From positions 58,677-122,676 of the forward strand of contig CAWBNO010000003.1 of assembly GCA_963790095.1 (NCBI GenBank): a stretch of 64,000 nt of DNA, written 5' to 3'. The notes below the pieces were generated by a model. That model was not told the origin of the DNA and did not search any database. It saw only the letters and a program-made list of their open reading frames with translations. The stretch comes from JAAXQD01 sp963790095. Lineage in GTDB: Bacteria; Desulfobacterota; Desulfobacteria; Desulfobacterales; UBA11574. Below, one piece after another: positions 54,105 through 62,981 of the stretch (positions are counted from its first letter, which is position 1; each line of letters opens with the position of its first letter). Made by a program: the position numbers and the translations under genes.

Positions 54105-54718
54105 GGTGTTACCTCGGTTGGACCCGTTGCGATATTATTGGCCTTGGCCAAATCGTCCGGTGTGTTAATGTTACAAAAAGAGCGAAGATCCGGATCAGAT
54201 TTTCGCAGAATATCTTCAGGAATTCTTTTAACCCGAACCTTTTGAAACACCTGTTGAATTTTGAGCGCATTTTCAGCAAGCTGGGCTTCGAGGGGTTTAA
54301 AACACCTTTTGGAATATACGGCACACAGCGGCTCGAAGCCTTTGGAGGTTTCAGGGATAACGATGTCAATGCGCGGTTCTATCGCGCCCACAAGGGTTTC
54401 AACCAATTCTTTTTTGAGAAAAGGGATGTCGCAGGCCGCGAAAAATGCATAGGGAGTGCTCGTATAAAAAAGACCCGTGTGTATCCCTGTCAAGGAACTC
54501 CGGATGGGGAAAATATCTGTAACAATATTAACATCCCATTGGAGATATTGCGGGGGGTCGTTGGTCACCAAAATGATTTCATGGAAAAGATCCCTAAAGA
54601 CGTCATGGATATGATCGAGGATCTTTTTCCCCCCCACTCGGACCAATGCTTTGTTGGTTCCGAAAAAACGTGAATTTTGTCCGCCGGCCAATATCACGCC
54701 GGTACAGTGGTTTTTCAT
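54101..54718 (-). CDS. mobA: Molybdenum cofactor guanylyltransferase
   Basis: Attaches GMP to molybdopterin to make the dinucleotide cofactor. The 205-residue protein starts MKNHCTGVILAGGQNSRFFG; the signature LAGGxxxRxGxxK is present as LAGGQNSRFFGTNKAL, and the metal-binding aspartate region reads FFAACDIPFLKKE. The ATG at 54718 fits the family; an in-frame upstream start adds 30 unrelated residues. Confidence 0.92.
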   Translation of the reverse strand: MKNHCTGVILAGGQNSRFFGTNKALVRVGGKKILDHIHDVFRDLFHEIILVTNDPPQYLQWDVNIVTDIFPIRSSLTGIHTGLFYTSTPYAFFAACDIPFLKKELVETLVGAIEPRIDIVIPETSKGFEPLCAVYSKRCFKPLEAQLAENALKIQQVFQKVRVKRIPEDILRKSDPDLRSFCNINTPDDLAKANNIATGPTEVTP

Positions 54719-55127
54719 ATTAAAAAACCTTTGTTGGGTACCTTCTGAAGCGGTCCCGTCTGTTTTCCGTGTCATCAAATCCGCCAAAGACCCTCGTATC
54801 TGGTACAATAGGAAAAATATCGCGCAAAATCAAGCCATTTCAATGGGCTCGCTACATCTGCTGCAATGGAATATCATGAAGGAAACTCAAAGAAGGTAGA
54901 TTCCACCCAAGAGACGGCGGCAAGAAACGCAGTAGTTTAGGGGTCGATGGTTTTTGGAGACAGCCCCATATTAATCTTGATATTGACCGGCCAATGTGGA
55001 TAGTATGTTGCGGATTAGAACTAACGTGTGATCCCGGAATCCGCCGGTCCCGTTCAAGGGGCAGGGGCAGATGCCGGTAAAAAAGGCGGTTTTTGTTCAG
55101 GCGATCCGTAACATCAATGGAGATAAG
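54719..55127. other. Divergent intergenic region between mobA and moaB
   Basis: This 409-base region must contain the promoters of mobA (minus) and moaB (plus). I find no convincing -35/-10 pair, riboswitch fold or coding region. Confidence 0.4.
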
Positions 55128-55634
55128 ATGGGAATCAAAAGACACAAGGCAGGTGCTCCGAAAACGGTTAAAATCGGAATTTTAACGGTTTCAAGCACCC
55201 GTTCCATGGCAGACGACAAAAGCGGCCAATGGATCCGGAAAAGGGCCCAAAAGGAAGGGCACGAGGTCGTACGGCATCAGGTGATCCCCGACGAGACCGG
55301 AATTATCACCCGAACGGTTTTTGAAATGATCGAAGATCATAAGGCCCAGGTTATCCTTGTCACCGGGGGAACGGGCATCAGTAGGAAAGATGTCACCATT
55401 GAGGCCCTCCGTCCAATCTTTAGAAAGGAGATCACAGCATTCGGCCCCCTTTTTGCCCAGCTCAGTTTTGAAGAGATCGATTCCGCTGCCTTCTTGTCCC
55501 GTGCCACGGCCGGCCTCATCGAAGAGACCCTCCTATTTTGTATTCCCGGGAGCCTCAAAGCCTGCAAACTCGCCTGCAAGGCATTGATTTTTCCTGAAAT
55601 CGGTCATCTTGTCAAGCATGTTCATGACGGATAG
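55128..55634 (+). CDS. moaB: MoaB/Mog family molybdenum cofactor protein
   Basis: A 168-residue MoCF-binding-domain protein that adenylylates molybdopterin or binds it. The signature VTGGTGISRKDVTIEAL is at about residues 84-100, with KIGILTVSSTRSMADDKSG near the start. The ATG at 55128 has GGAG six bases upstream; an earlier in-frame start (55071) is less likely. It lies opposite to mobA/moaE/moaC but clearly belongs to the same pathway. Confidence 0.93.
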   Translation: MGIKRHKAGAPKTVKIGILTVSSTRSMADDKSGQWIRKRAQKEGHEVVRHQVIPDETGIITRTVFEMIEDHKAQVILVTGGTGISRKDVTIEALRPIFRKEITAFGPLFAQLSFEEIDSAAFLSRATAGLIEETLLFCIPGSLKACKLACKALIFPEIGHLVKHVHDG

Positions 55635-55686
55635 GGACCGTCATGAAAGCACTTCTATCACAACCCGGATATCGATTTTCTCCGGG

Positions 55687-56232
55687 TTATTCTCCGAACA
55701 GTCTTACCCAAGACTGAAAACGCGCTGTTTTCTCGGGACCGTACCGACCCAGGGCGTTTAAAATTTCCTCAACCGATTTTTCATGGCCGTCCGTATGGCC
55801 GTTTTTGGAAAAAAACTTGTCTGCAAAGCAGATGGCCTGTTCTTCTATGGATATGGGTATCATATCCCGTTGGGGCAGCGGGAGATTGTTGCGTCGTATG
55901 TCTTCGGATGTGATGCCCACACCCACATGTCGCTCACAGACCAGTGCGTGTGCCGGCATTTGGCGGTTTTCAAGAATTTCCCTTCCCAGATAGCCATGAC
56001 AGACATAGGGATATTCACCGGTACAGCCCAGTTCCGGGGTGTTGGTCATAAAAATGCCGATGTCGTGAAGCATGGCCGCTTCTTTTATAAAATCAAGATC
56101 CGGTTTAAGATGTGGGTTTCTCTTTGCCACCGCCACGGCTTTACGGGCCACCTGTTGACCATGTTGTATGAGAATATGATATGCTTTGGATCCGGGCTCA
56201 TACAATTCCGCAATAATATCAATTGGGTTCAT
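55687..56232 (-). CDS. HD-domain phosphohydrolase-like protein
   Basis: A 181-residue single HD-domain protein. The metal-binding HD pair lies in EAAMLHDIGIF (about residue 55), with further histidines in CHGYLGREIL and ALVCERHVG. Family members are nucleotide or phosphate-ester hydrolases; the substrate is unknown. It lies just after prfB on the same strand with a 22-base gap and may be in the lnt-prfB transcript. Confidence 0.88.
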   Translation of the reverse strand: MNPIDIIAELYEPGSKAYHILIQHGQQVARKAVAVAKRNPHLKPDLDFIKEAAMLHDIGIFMTNTPELGCTGEYPYVCHGYLGREILENRQMPAHALVCERHVGVGITSEDIRRNNLPLPQRDMIPISIEEQAICFADKFFSKNGHTDGHEKSVEEILNALGRYGPEKTARFQSWVRLFGE

Positions 56233-56254
56233 AAGTTAAATAAAAAATTTAGAT

Positions 56255-57356
56255 TTATGAGGATTTATCCGAGAGGAGCACCCCCTCCATAAACGGATCG
56301 ATGGTGCCGTCGAGAACACTGTTTACATTGCCCACTTCCAGGTTAATGCGATGGTCCTTGACCATCTGATAGGGATGCAGAACATACGATCGGATTTGAC
56401 TGCCCCAGGCGATTTCATCCTTGTTAGCATGCAGTTCCTCATATTTTTCATCCTGCTTTTGTTTTTCAAGCTGGTAAAGCCTCGATTTTAAGACCTTCAT
56501 TGCCAATTCTTTATTTCTGTGTTGGGATTTCTCCTGCTGGCACTGGGCAACGATTCCGGTGGGCAGATGGGTGATGCGGACGGCGCTGCTGGTTTTGTTG
56601 ACGTGCTGTCCGCCGGCACCGCTGGCCCGATAAACGTCGATACGCAGATCCTTGTCATCGACCTGCACCACGATTTGGTTGTCTATCTCAGGATAGACGA
56701 ACACAGAGGCAAAGGATGTATGCCGCTTGCCGCCTGCATTGAACGGTGAAATCCTCACCAGTCGATGGACACCTTTTTCAGTTTTCAAATAGCCGTAAGC
56801 GTAGTGACCACTGGCGGTGAAGGTAACGCTTTTGATTCCGGCCTCGTCTCCGGGCTGGAAATCGATGATATCCATTTTAAAACCTTTCCGATCGATCCAG
56901 CGCGTGTACATCCTAAAGAGCATTTCAGCCCAGTCTTGAGCTTCGGTTCCACCGGCGCCCGCATTAATGGAAACAATGGAGTTGTTGGGATCGTCTTCGC
57001 CGCTGAGTGTCAGATCGATGGAAAATTTTTTGAGTTTTCGTTCAATGTTTTGAAGCTGCCTGGAGGCTTCTTGGATGGTATCCGTGTCGGATTCTTCCAT
57101 GCCGAGTTGGAGCAGTATTTCGCATTCTTCAAGATCACTGTAAAGGGTTTTAAACCGGTCGAGGACACCGGAAATGGCTGTCCGCTCTTTTAAAACTCCC
57201 GTGGTTTCTTCCGGGGTGTCCCAGAATCCTTTCTGGGCGATGAGCGCTTCGATCTCCTCAAGCCTTTTTTCTTTACCGGCTAGGTCAAAGATAACCTTTA
57301 AGTTGTTCAAATTTCAAAAAAAGATTCTTTATATTTTCTTTAAGTTCAATAGACAT
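56255..57356 (-). CDS. prfB: Peptide chain release factor 2 with programmed +1 frameshift
   Basis: Recognises UGA and UAA stop codons. Translation starts at 57356 (ATG with CAGGAGG upstream) and reads 23 codons (MSIELKENIKNLFLKFEQLK, then GYL) to an in-frame TGA at 57287-57285. The stop lies in the classical RF2 slip sequence CTT TGA C, preceded by an internal Shine-Dalgarno-like AAAGGT. A +1 shift reads GAC (Asp) and continues DLAGKEKRLEEIEALIAQKG to the stop at 56255, giving about 366 residues, the normal RF2 length. The GGQ motif is in ASGAGGQHVNKTSS. The frameshift makes the gene autoregulated by RF2 level. Confidence 0.95.
57285..57296 (-). promoter_or_regulatory. RF2 programmed frameshift site
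   Basis: On the minus strand: AAAGGT, TAT, CTT, TGA, C. The CTT at 57290-57288 is the slip codon and TGA at 57287-57285 the pause codon; the AAAGGT just upstream acts as internal Shine-Dalgarno. This is the same organisation as the Escherichia coli prfB signal. Confidence 0.93.
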
Positions 57357-57501
57357 TCGTGACCTCCTGTTTTTCTAAATTCTCCTGTATTCGCCAGCAG
57401 GGGGTGCTGTTGGAAAAGATCCCCCATTCCGCAAATAAAAAGGCCCTGCTGGTAGGTGTACTATAATCCGTTTTTTTAGATCTTTCAATAGTCCATTGGG
57501 G

Positions 57502-59082
57502 TTAACCCGAATATTTCCTCGATCGCCGGGAAAGGAATGTGGATGCGGTGAAAATAAGCAAAATTGCCAGGCAGACCATAGCAAAGACATCTCCGAAGCG
57601 GGCGTAAACGGTCATTTCTCGAAGTAAGGGCACCGTGCGGGTCATGACCACATCCTTGAACAGGGGGGTGGCAGCGATGATTCTGCCGGTGGGATCTATG
57701 AATCCGCTGATACCGGTGTTGGCAGCGCGTATGAGAGACCGTTTGTTTTCCACGGCCCGGAAAACGGCCATGGAAAAGTGTTGATAGGGCGCGCTGGTTC
57801 TGCCATACCATGCGTCGTTGGTGATGTTGACCAGCAATGCGGCATCGTTTTGGGCCATGTATCTGGAAAGATTCGGGAAGATCATCTCATAACAGATCTG
57901 TATGCCGATGCTGTAATTTTTCCAATGGAGCGTGTGTCCTTTTTCCCCAGGGCGGAAATCCCCGACGTTTTCCACCATTTTCCCGAGAAACGGCAGCCAT
58001 TTTTTGAAGGGGATGTATTCTCCAAAGGGCACCAGGTGGGCTTTGTCGTATTTGCCCCGGATATTTCCCCCGGGGCCGACAAGATACGCACTGTTGTAGT
58101 ATTCCACCGTGTTGTTCTTAAAATCGAGGGACGGACTGCCGAACAGAACGTCGACCCCGGTTTCATGAATCCCCTTGAGAACCAATTCCGACAGTTGGGC
58201 GTTGTGCATAAAATAGAACGGCGTGGCGGTTTCCGGCCAAACCACCAGGTCCGACCCATGTTTAATAGCCGTCCGGGACAGATCGATGTATTTCAGTGTC
58301 GACGACCGCTGATACGCGGGGTCCCATTTTTGGGCCTGTTCGATATTGCCCTGGACAACGGTAATTTTTTGGGAAGGGGAATTTACCATCCGTTCCTGGA
58401 TAGATCGTATCCGATGGTCTCCATAAAACCAGACCAAACCAAAGATGAAGGCAAACGTTGCCATGGCGCCTCCAGCAAGCTTTAGCCGGACCGATGTTTT
58501 CTGCCAGTCTTTTTGGGTGAGGTAAAGATATGCCAGAAAAATTGACGCATTGGCAAAGAGAATGCAAAACGATACGCCGTATACACCTGATATGTCCGAA
58601 ATTTGTATGATATTCAGAACCTTAAATTGGGTGTAGCCAACCAGCTCCCATGGAAAGCCCGTAAACAGAAACGAACGAATGTATTCCAAGGCAACCCATA
58701 CCACAGGCGGCATGAAGACCAGGAACACGGGCCTCGGGCACAGACCGGTGAGGGCCATTGAAAATATTGCAGGGTAGATGGCCAGATACGCAGAAAAGAG
58801 CAAAAGGACCGGTACGCTCACATAGAAAGGAAGATTGCCGTACGTTGTCATGGTATATGCCAGCCAGTAGACCAGGGTGATGTAATGGACCAGGCCGGTA
58901 AACAGACCCAGAATAAAACTGTTTTTAGAAGAAAGGTTTCTCAACGCCACCAGCAGGGGAACCACGGCGAACCAGGCCAGCCAGGAAATGCCGGCCTTTG
59001 GAAAGGAAAGGGTCAGCAAAAAACCGCTGGACGCGGCTAAAAAAATCTTCAGTCTGTCGAGTTTATCTCTGTTCAATTTCAA
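57502..59082 (-). CDS. lnt: Apolipoprotein N-acyltransferase
   Basis: Adds the third acyl chain to bacterial lipoproteins in the inner membrane. The 526-residue protein has about six N-terminal membrane helices (~10-215), then a nitrilase-like periplasmic domain with the catalytic triad: Glu in VVWPETATPF, Lys in GKYDKAHLVPFGEY and Cys in GIQICYEMIFP, and a final helix. The start is TTG at 59082: a stop codon lies three codons upstream and no ATG is available near it. The lnt-prfB order is common in related bacteria. Confidence 0.94.
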   Translation of the reverse strand: MKLNRDKLDRLKIFLAASSGFLLTLSFPKAGISWLAWFAVVPLLVALRNLSSKNSFILGLFTGLVHYITLVYWLAYTMTTYGNLPFYVSVPVLLLFSAYLAIYPAIFSMALTGLCPRPVFLVFMPPVVWVALEYIRSFLFTGFPWELVGYTQFKVLNIIQISDISGVYGVSFCILFANASIFLAYLYLTQKDWQKTSVRLKLAGGAMATFAFIFGLVWFYGDHRIRSIQERMVNSPSQKITVVQGNIEQAQKWDPAYQRSSTLKYIDLSRTAIKHGSDLVVWPETATPFYFMHNAQLSELVLKGIHETGVDVLFGSPSLDFKNNTVEYYNSAYLVGPGGNIRGKYDKAHLVPFGEYIPFKKWLPFLGKMVENVGDFRPGEKGHTLHWKNYSIGIQICYEMIFPNLSRYMAQNDAALLVNITNDAWYGRTSAPYQHFSMAVFRAVENKRSLIRAANTGISGFIDPTGRIIAATPLFKDVVMTRTVPLLREMTVYARFGDVFAMVCLAILLIFTASTFLSRRSRKYSG

Positions 59083-59105
59083 TGAATTTCAAAAATTGTA
59101 CGTAT

Positions 59106-59345
59106 TCAGAGGGGTGCTTCCCCCATTCTTATAATGGTGCCGCCGTATATGTCGCCTTCATTCACGGGCCCTTTTGTCTCGATGTCTCTTTGGTAGGAGG
59201 TCTTTGTGTCAAAGGGGAAATTGTTGGCCTTGTTGATGGACGCCACCGCTTCATCTAAATCAGAACTTTTTACGCAGAGAAGATATACATCCGGTGTGGG
59301 AATTTCGTCGATATTGTCGGTTGCCAGCGTCGGTGCGCCGATCAT
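59106..59345 (-). pseudogene. Internally deleted 2-dehydropantoate 2-reductase remnant
   Basis: A 79-residue product that joins two separate pieces of the ketopantoate reductase (PanE/ApbA) family: IGAPTLATDNIDEI plus PDVYLLCVKSSDLDEAV from the end of the NAD-binding domain, followed directly by a C-terminal-domain piece (TSYQRDIETKGPVNEGDIYG). The GXGXXG Rossmann start, the middle and the end of the protein are missing. It therefore looks like a deletion product. Its ATG overlaps the stop of the radical SAM gene (ATGA), so it was or is the next gene of that operon. Confidence 0.75.
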
Positions 59346-60478
59346 GGTTTTTTCCTTTTTTCAGGGTCAAGCCGGCGGGAACCGGCATGGATTAGAATCC
59401 TGTCCCATCCGTTCGGCCCGATGCATCTGCCCATGGCCGTTTTGAAACCTTCGGGTGAGGGGACCGGTTCGAGGTCGTCAGGCATGGCCCCATAATATCG
59501 AGACGGACCTTCCCAAATATCCCAGCCGCTTTCATTGAAAATATTCCAGCAGCTTTTTACGGACTCGCCGCGGCCTTCCTCTGTGCGTTCCTTTACATCC
59601 CGGGGGTTAGCGCCGACTTCCGCCCAGAATAGATTTGCACCGGCCAGAGACCCCAACGTGCAAGGTTCATGGGTGCAATTGCCCATCACGCACTTTGAAA
59701 TACCGATTCTGGTTACGGCAACGATTTGAGACATGCGCAATTCGCTGATCATGCCCAACGACGCCATTTCAGTGCCTGGTATGGAAATCCGCCGTGCCGC
59801 GCCGCTGTAGGATGGATTGAAGGAACCGGTAAAACGTATCAGCTCGGCGATTTCTTCGTTGGTGTGTTCGGGCCCAATGGGCTCCACGCAGGTGCCGACC
59901 CCCAATCCGGCCTCCTGGAAATTTCGGATACTCGCCTTTCTTTTCTCCGGAGAAAGAGAGCTGTCTATTCCTTCACGCAATCTTAGGGCATGGTAAACCC
60001 CGGCAAAACCGGTGTCTTTTAATTTTTTGGCGTTTTCCCGGGATTGGTCTCCGATATTGGCGATGAGCGTTGTCTCGGGCCTTAATTTTTTTCGGACCTC
60101 TTGGGAAATCTCGATGAATTTTCCAAAGGAATATTTGGCCGTGGTCATGATAAATATGGCATTGGCGCCATCTTGTTCGAATTGTCGGGCGGACGCCACG
60201 GCGTCATCGACGGATATCTCTGTTTCTTCTTGGAAAACGCCGTTCTTTTTTGCAAAAGAACAGAATGAACAGTTCCCCGAGCACGGTGCAAGGTTTAATG
60301 CAAACTGGGCGTGAATTTCGGCTTTATTGTCCGTAAGTTCTTTTGAAATGCGGTTGGCCTCGGCCATTAATATATACGATTCCGGCGAGTCTGAAGGGAA
60401 AGAGAGCATGTGGATGAGTTCCTCTTTGGAGAAAGGCTCTGCATTCCGTGATTTTTGTATAAAGTCGTCAACTTCCAT
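59342..60478 (-). CDS. BioB-like radical SAM protein
   Basis: A 378-residue radical SAM enzyme. The cluster motif CSGNCSFC (CxxxCxxC, ~residues 66-73) is preceded by HAQFALNLAP, as in biotin synthase/ThiH/HmdB-like proteins. Further conserved Cys motifs lie near the C-terminus (CVMGNCTHEPC). The sequence is not a standard BioB and no biotin genes adjoin it, so the substrate is unknown; sulfur insertion or cofactor maturation are possible. AGGAGG lies before the ATG. Confidence 0.85.
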   Translation of the reverse strand: MEVDDFIQKSRNAEPFSKEELIHMLSFPSDSPESYILMAEANRISKELTDNKAEIHAQFALNLAPCSGNCSFCSFAKKNGVFQEETEISVDDAVASARQFEQDGANAIFIMTTAKYSFGKFIEISQEVRKKLRPETTLIANIGDQSRENAKKLKDTGFAGVYHALRLREGIDSSLSPEKRKASIRNFQEAGLGVGTCVEPIGPEHTNEEIAELIRFTGSFNPSYSGAARRISIPGTEMASLGMISELRMSQIVAVTRIGISKCVMGNCTHEPCTLGSLAGANLFWAEVGANPRDVKERTEEGRGESVKSCWNIFNESGWDIWEGPSRYYGAMPDDLEPVPSPEGFKTAMGRCIGPNGWDRILIHAGSRRLDPEKRKKP

Positions 60479-60805
60479 AACTATCCTCCTTTTCTGGACA
60501 CATCACCCATCGAATGCTGCAAGAGCCGACGAAAGTCCTATCTGATGCCCCTCGGGTTGGTTTTATTAGATCTCCCTACAGCTTGCTGCTTATATAAAAA
60601 GCCGATGTGTTCGGTTGAATCTAATTCCAAAAACAACCCACATGATTTTTCTTTGAAATATAGTGCCCGAAAATCTTTTCCAATCGCATAATTTGATTCA
60701 TGGACGTCTCAATTTCAAAACACCCTACTTTTTTTATTAAATTGCCAAGTTTTCTTTTCCTGGCAAACGGCCACTGCTGTGTTATTTTTTCTGAATAAAA
60801 TTAAG
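60479..60805. other. Intergenic region without recognised feature
   Basis: A 327-base AT-rich stretch between the radical SAM gene and the dioxygenase pseudogene. I see no gene, terminator or repeat in it. Confidence 0.45.
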
Positions 60806-61619
60806 TTACCAAAGAAAGGCACTTGATTTTTTTCCCATTATTTCGCCGTCGAACACCAATTTGGCGGCAGCACCCGAGAGTCCGCAACAAATATGTAACG
60901 GCAACAGGTGCTCTTCTCTCGGATGACAGTACCTTGCATACGGCGCATCGGCCCAATCGATCAATCTTTTTTCTCGCGTTTTTTCGGACATGTTCATATT
61001 TGTACACGTATCGATCAGCCATTGCTGAAAAGATTCGTTTTTGAGGTCGGAAACACCCGGCCCCCGAAACGTAAAGGCTTTAATATTGTGAAATGAAAAC
61101 CCCGAGCCCATGACCAGGACGTTGTCTCCGCTCAGTTTTGATAGCGCCCTGCCCACTTGGATATGGAATCCCGGGTCCAAACTATTTACAAGTGACAATT
61201 GAACACACGGAATATTTGCGTTCGGGAAAATAATTTTTAAGGGTATAAATAAACCGTGATCAAAGCCGCGGTGAGACATCTAATTTTGCATCTATCCCAT
61301 TTTCCTGCAATAAGCGATAGATGTTATGGGATAGGGCGGGGTTGCCAGGTGCCGGGTATTCAATTTCATAGGATTCTTTGGGAAACCCATTGTAATCATA
61401 CAGTAGCGAAGGCGTCTTTCCGCTGGTTATGGTGGGTTTGTTTTCTTCCCAATGAGCACTAATAACTAAAATCGCCGACGGTTTACCCAGCTTCGGAGCC
61501 AGGGATTCCAGAAAATCTATCATTTCCCTGTGTCCGCCGTGTCCGAGCAGCGGCAACGGGCCTCCGCCATGGGGAAAGAATAAAACAGGGCTCGACCCAT
61601 GGATTATTTCCGTTTTCAT
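60806..61619 (-). pseudogene. LigB-type extradiol dioxygenase (YgiD-like) with frameshift
   Basis: Two minus-strand frames give one class III extradiol dioxygenase (4,5-DOPA dioxygenase family). The first (from ATG 61619, with AGGGAGG upstream) has the metal ligands HGGGPLPLLG and ISAHWEE and runs to AKLDVS. The frame is then lost near 61270 in GTCTCACCGCGG, and the second frame carries RGFDHGLFIPLKIIFP, VLVMGSGFSFHN and HPREEHLLPL to the end. Active-site histidines are present in both parts. It is either a recent pseudogene or an assembly error. Confidence 0.8.
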
Positions 61620-61813
61620 GCATTGCCTCCCTTGAAGCGATTGACGACCGTGCTAAACTTATATCAACATCAGTTTTATCATGGATCTCTCCTTTATCAT
61701 TTTGGCATTATCAACGAAATTACGTCGGACTATCTTCCGGCCGTGGCGGTTCCTATCCGATGATTCACCCAGGTTTAATGGGTTAAAAACAATGATTCTT
61801 TCTTCACCTGCAA

Positions 61814-62212
61814 CTACTCGGTTTGTTCGACCACATGGTTGTTGGTCAAGATAAATCCTTTTTTGTCGATGATAAAACCGGTGCCCAGACTTGTCTGTTT
61901 ATATTTTTTGGGTATCTGACCTCCAAAGTAACGTTCAAAGAAATCTCGCATTGGATCGTTCGGACCGAAGGGCATGGGAACTTCCCCTTCTTCTTTCATG
62001 ATTTTGACGGTCCGGATGTTTACCACGGATGGATTGGCGATTTTAACCAGGTGTGAAAAGGAAATGGGAGCTTCTGCCACATTTTTCGCGGCAAGGGACT
62101 CCGATGATCCCGCCGCAAGGAAAACAGCAGTAATGACCCAAGCGGCCAGAAATCTACCCAAAGTAAAGGGTATTCGAACAGGGAGGGAGGGATGTGTTTT
62201 CAGTTTTTTCAT
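61814..62212 (-). pseudogene. Truncated DegP/HtrA serine protease, N-terminal part only
   Basis: A 132-residue product with a signal peptide (FLAAWVITAVFLAAGSSESLA) and the start of a trypsin-like DegP domain: HLVKIANPSVVNIRT, a DPMRDFFERYFGGQ segment, and GTGFIIDKKGFILTNNHVVE with the catalytic histidine. It stops with TAG immediately after. The Asp and Ser of the triad and both PDZ domains are missing, and I find no continuation downstream. It is best read as a gene remnant. Confidence 0.85.
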
Positions 62213-62733
62213 GATGGTCTTCCTTCTTCTAAATCAAGGTCATCCCGGCGCTGACGAAGCCCGGACAAATAACCGATGCCCGGACCGGCCCGGTACTCAG
62301 GCTTAGAAGCATCGACGAGAACCCGCTTGGGCGACGTTCTGTCAAGCTGGCGATTTGTCTTCCGCCAGATGTGGCCTGTGCTCGTCGACTCGAGTGGGCC
62401 GATAACTCTTGACGCCAGGAACACCCGGCGCTGTCATGCGTGTATGGATAGACGAGGAAAGGATATCCTGCAAATGGGTTGAACTGTTATTCGGCATTGT
62501 ATCACCTGCTTTGAATTTTATATCAAGTTCCTACGTGATTCACAAGAAAAACAGCAAGCTCGATCCAAATTTTCCGGTTGATTGTTTTTAGTCGAAGGGA
62601 CGTAAAACATATCAATATTTTTAAAGACATATTCAGCCTTTTATCGATGAGTTAGGTTTTGGAAAAAACTACATTTGGTATTGTTGAATGGAAAAGGCTG
62701 TGATAATTGTTCAAGTTAGGGCCTACGCACCGA
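62213..62733. other. Gene-poor segment with an unassigned 71-codon frame
   Basis: A minus-strand frame at 62209-62424 ends in an ATGA overlap with the degP remnant and encodes an Arg-rich 71-residue product with no recognised family. The stretch looks like higher G+C than its surroundings. It may be the debris of a former insertion or gene; I cannot support a call. Confidence 0.35.
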
Positions 62734-62863
62734 GGGGAATCCTGGAATATTGGAATAATGGGTTCTGGGATAATGCAATTTTGAGTTAATGGTAAAATTT
62801 GTGTCATGGATAATATCCTTTTAAAAACCAACCTTCCGGTATTCCACCATTCCAACATTCCAT
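62734..62863. repeat. Inverted repeat of ATTCCAATATTCC type, second copy
   Basis: Left arm GGGGAATCCTGGAATATTGG and AATAATGGG near 62734-62763; right arm TTCCGGTATTCCACCATTCC with AACATTCC ending near 62863. The arms are imperfectly complementary and are related to those at 53591-53663. Confidence 0.65.
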
Positions 62864-62981
62864 ATCCGAAGCAAGCGTTAAAGTATAAAATATCTCATAT
62901 TTTCATTGGGTTGTATAAATTCCAAAACGTTTAATGGGTATGTATTTTTTTGACTTCAACGATGTTACCAAAACAATTCCA

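Noticed and set aside
57285..57287. In-frame TGA in prfB considered as selenocysteine codon or nonsense mutation
   Set aside because: The context CTT TGA C with upstream AAAGGT is the known RF2 frameshift signal, and the +1 frame restores the family sequence.
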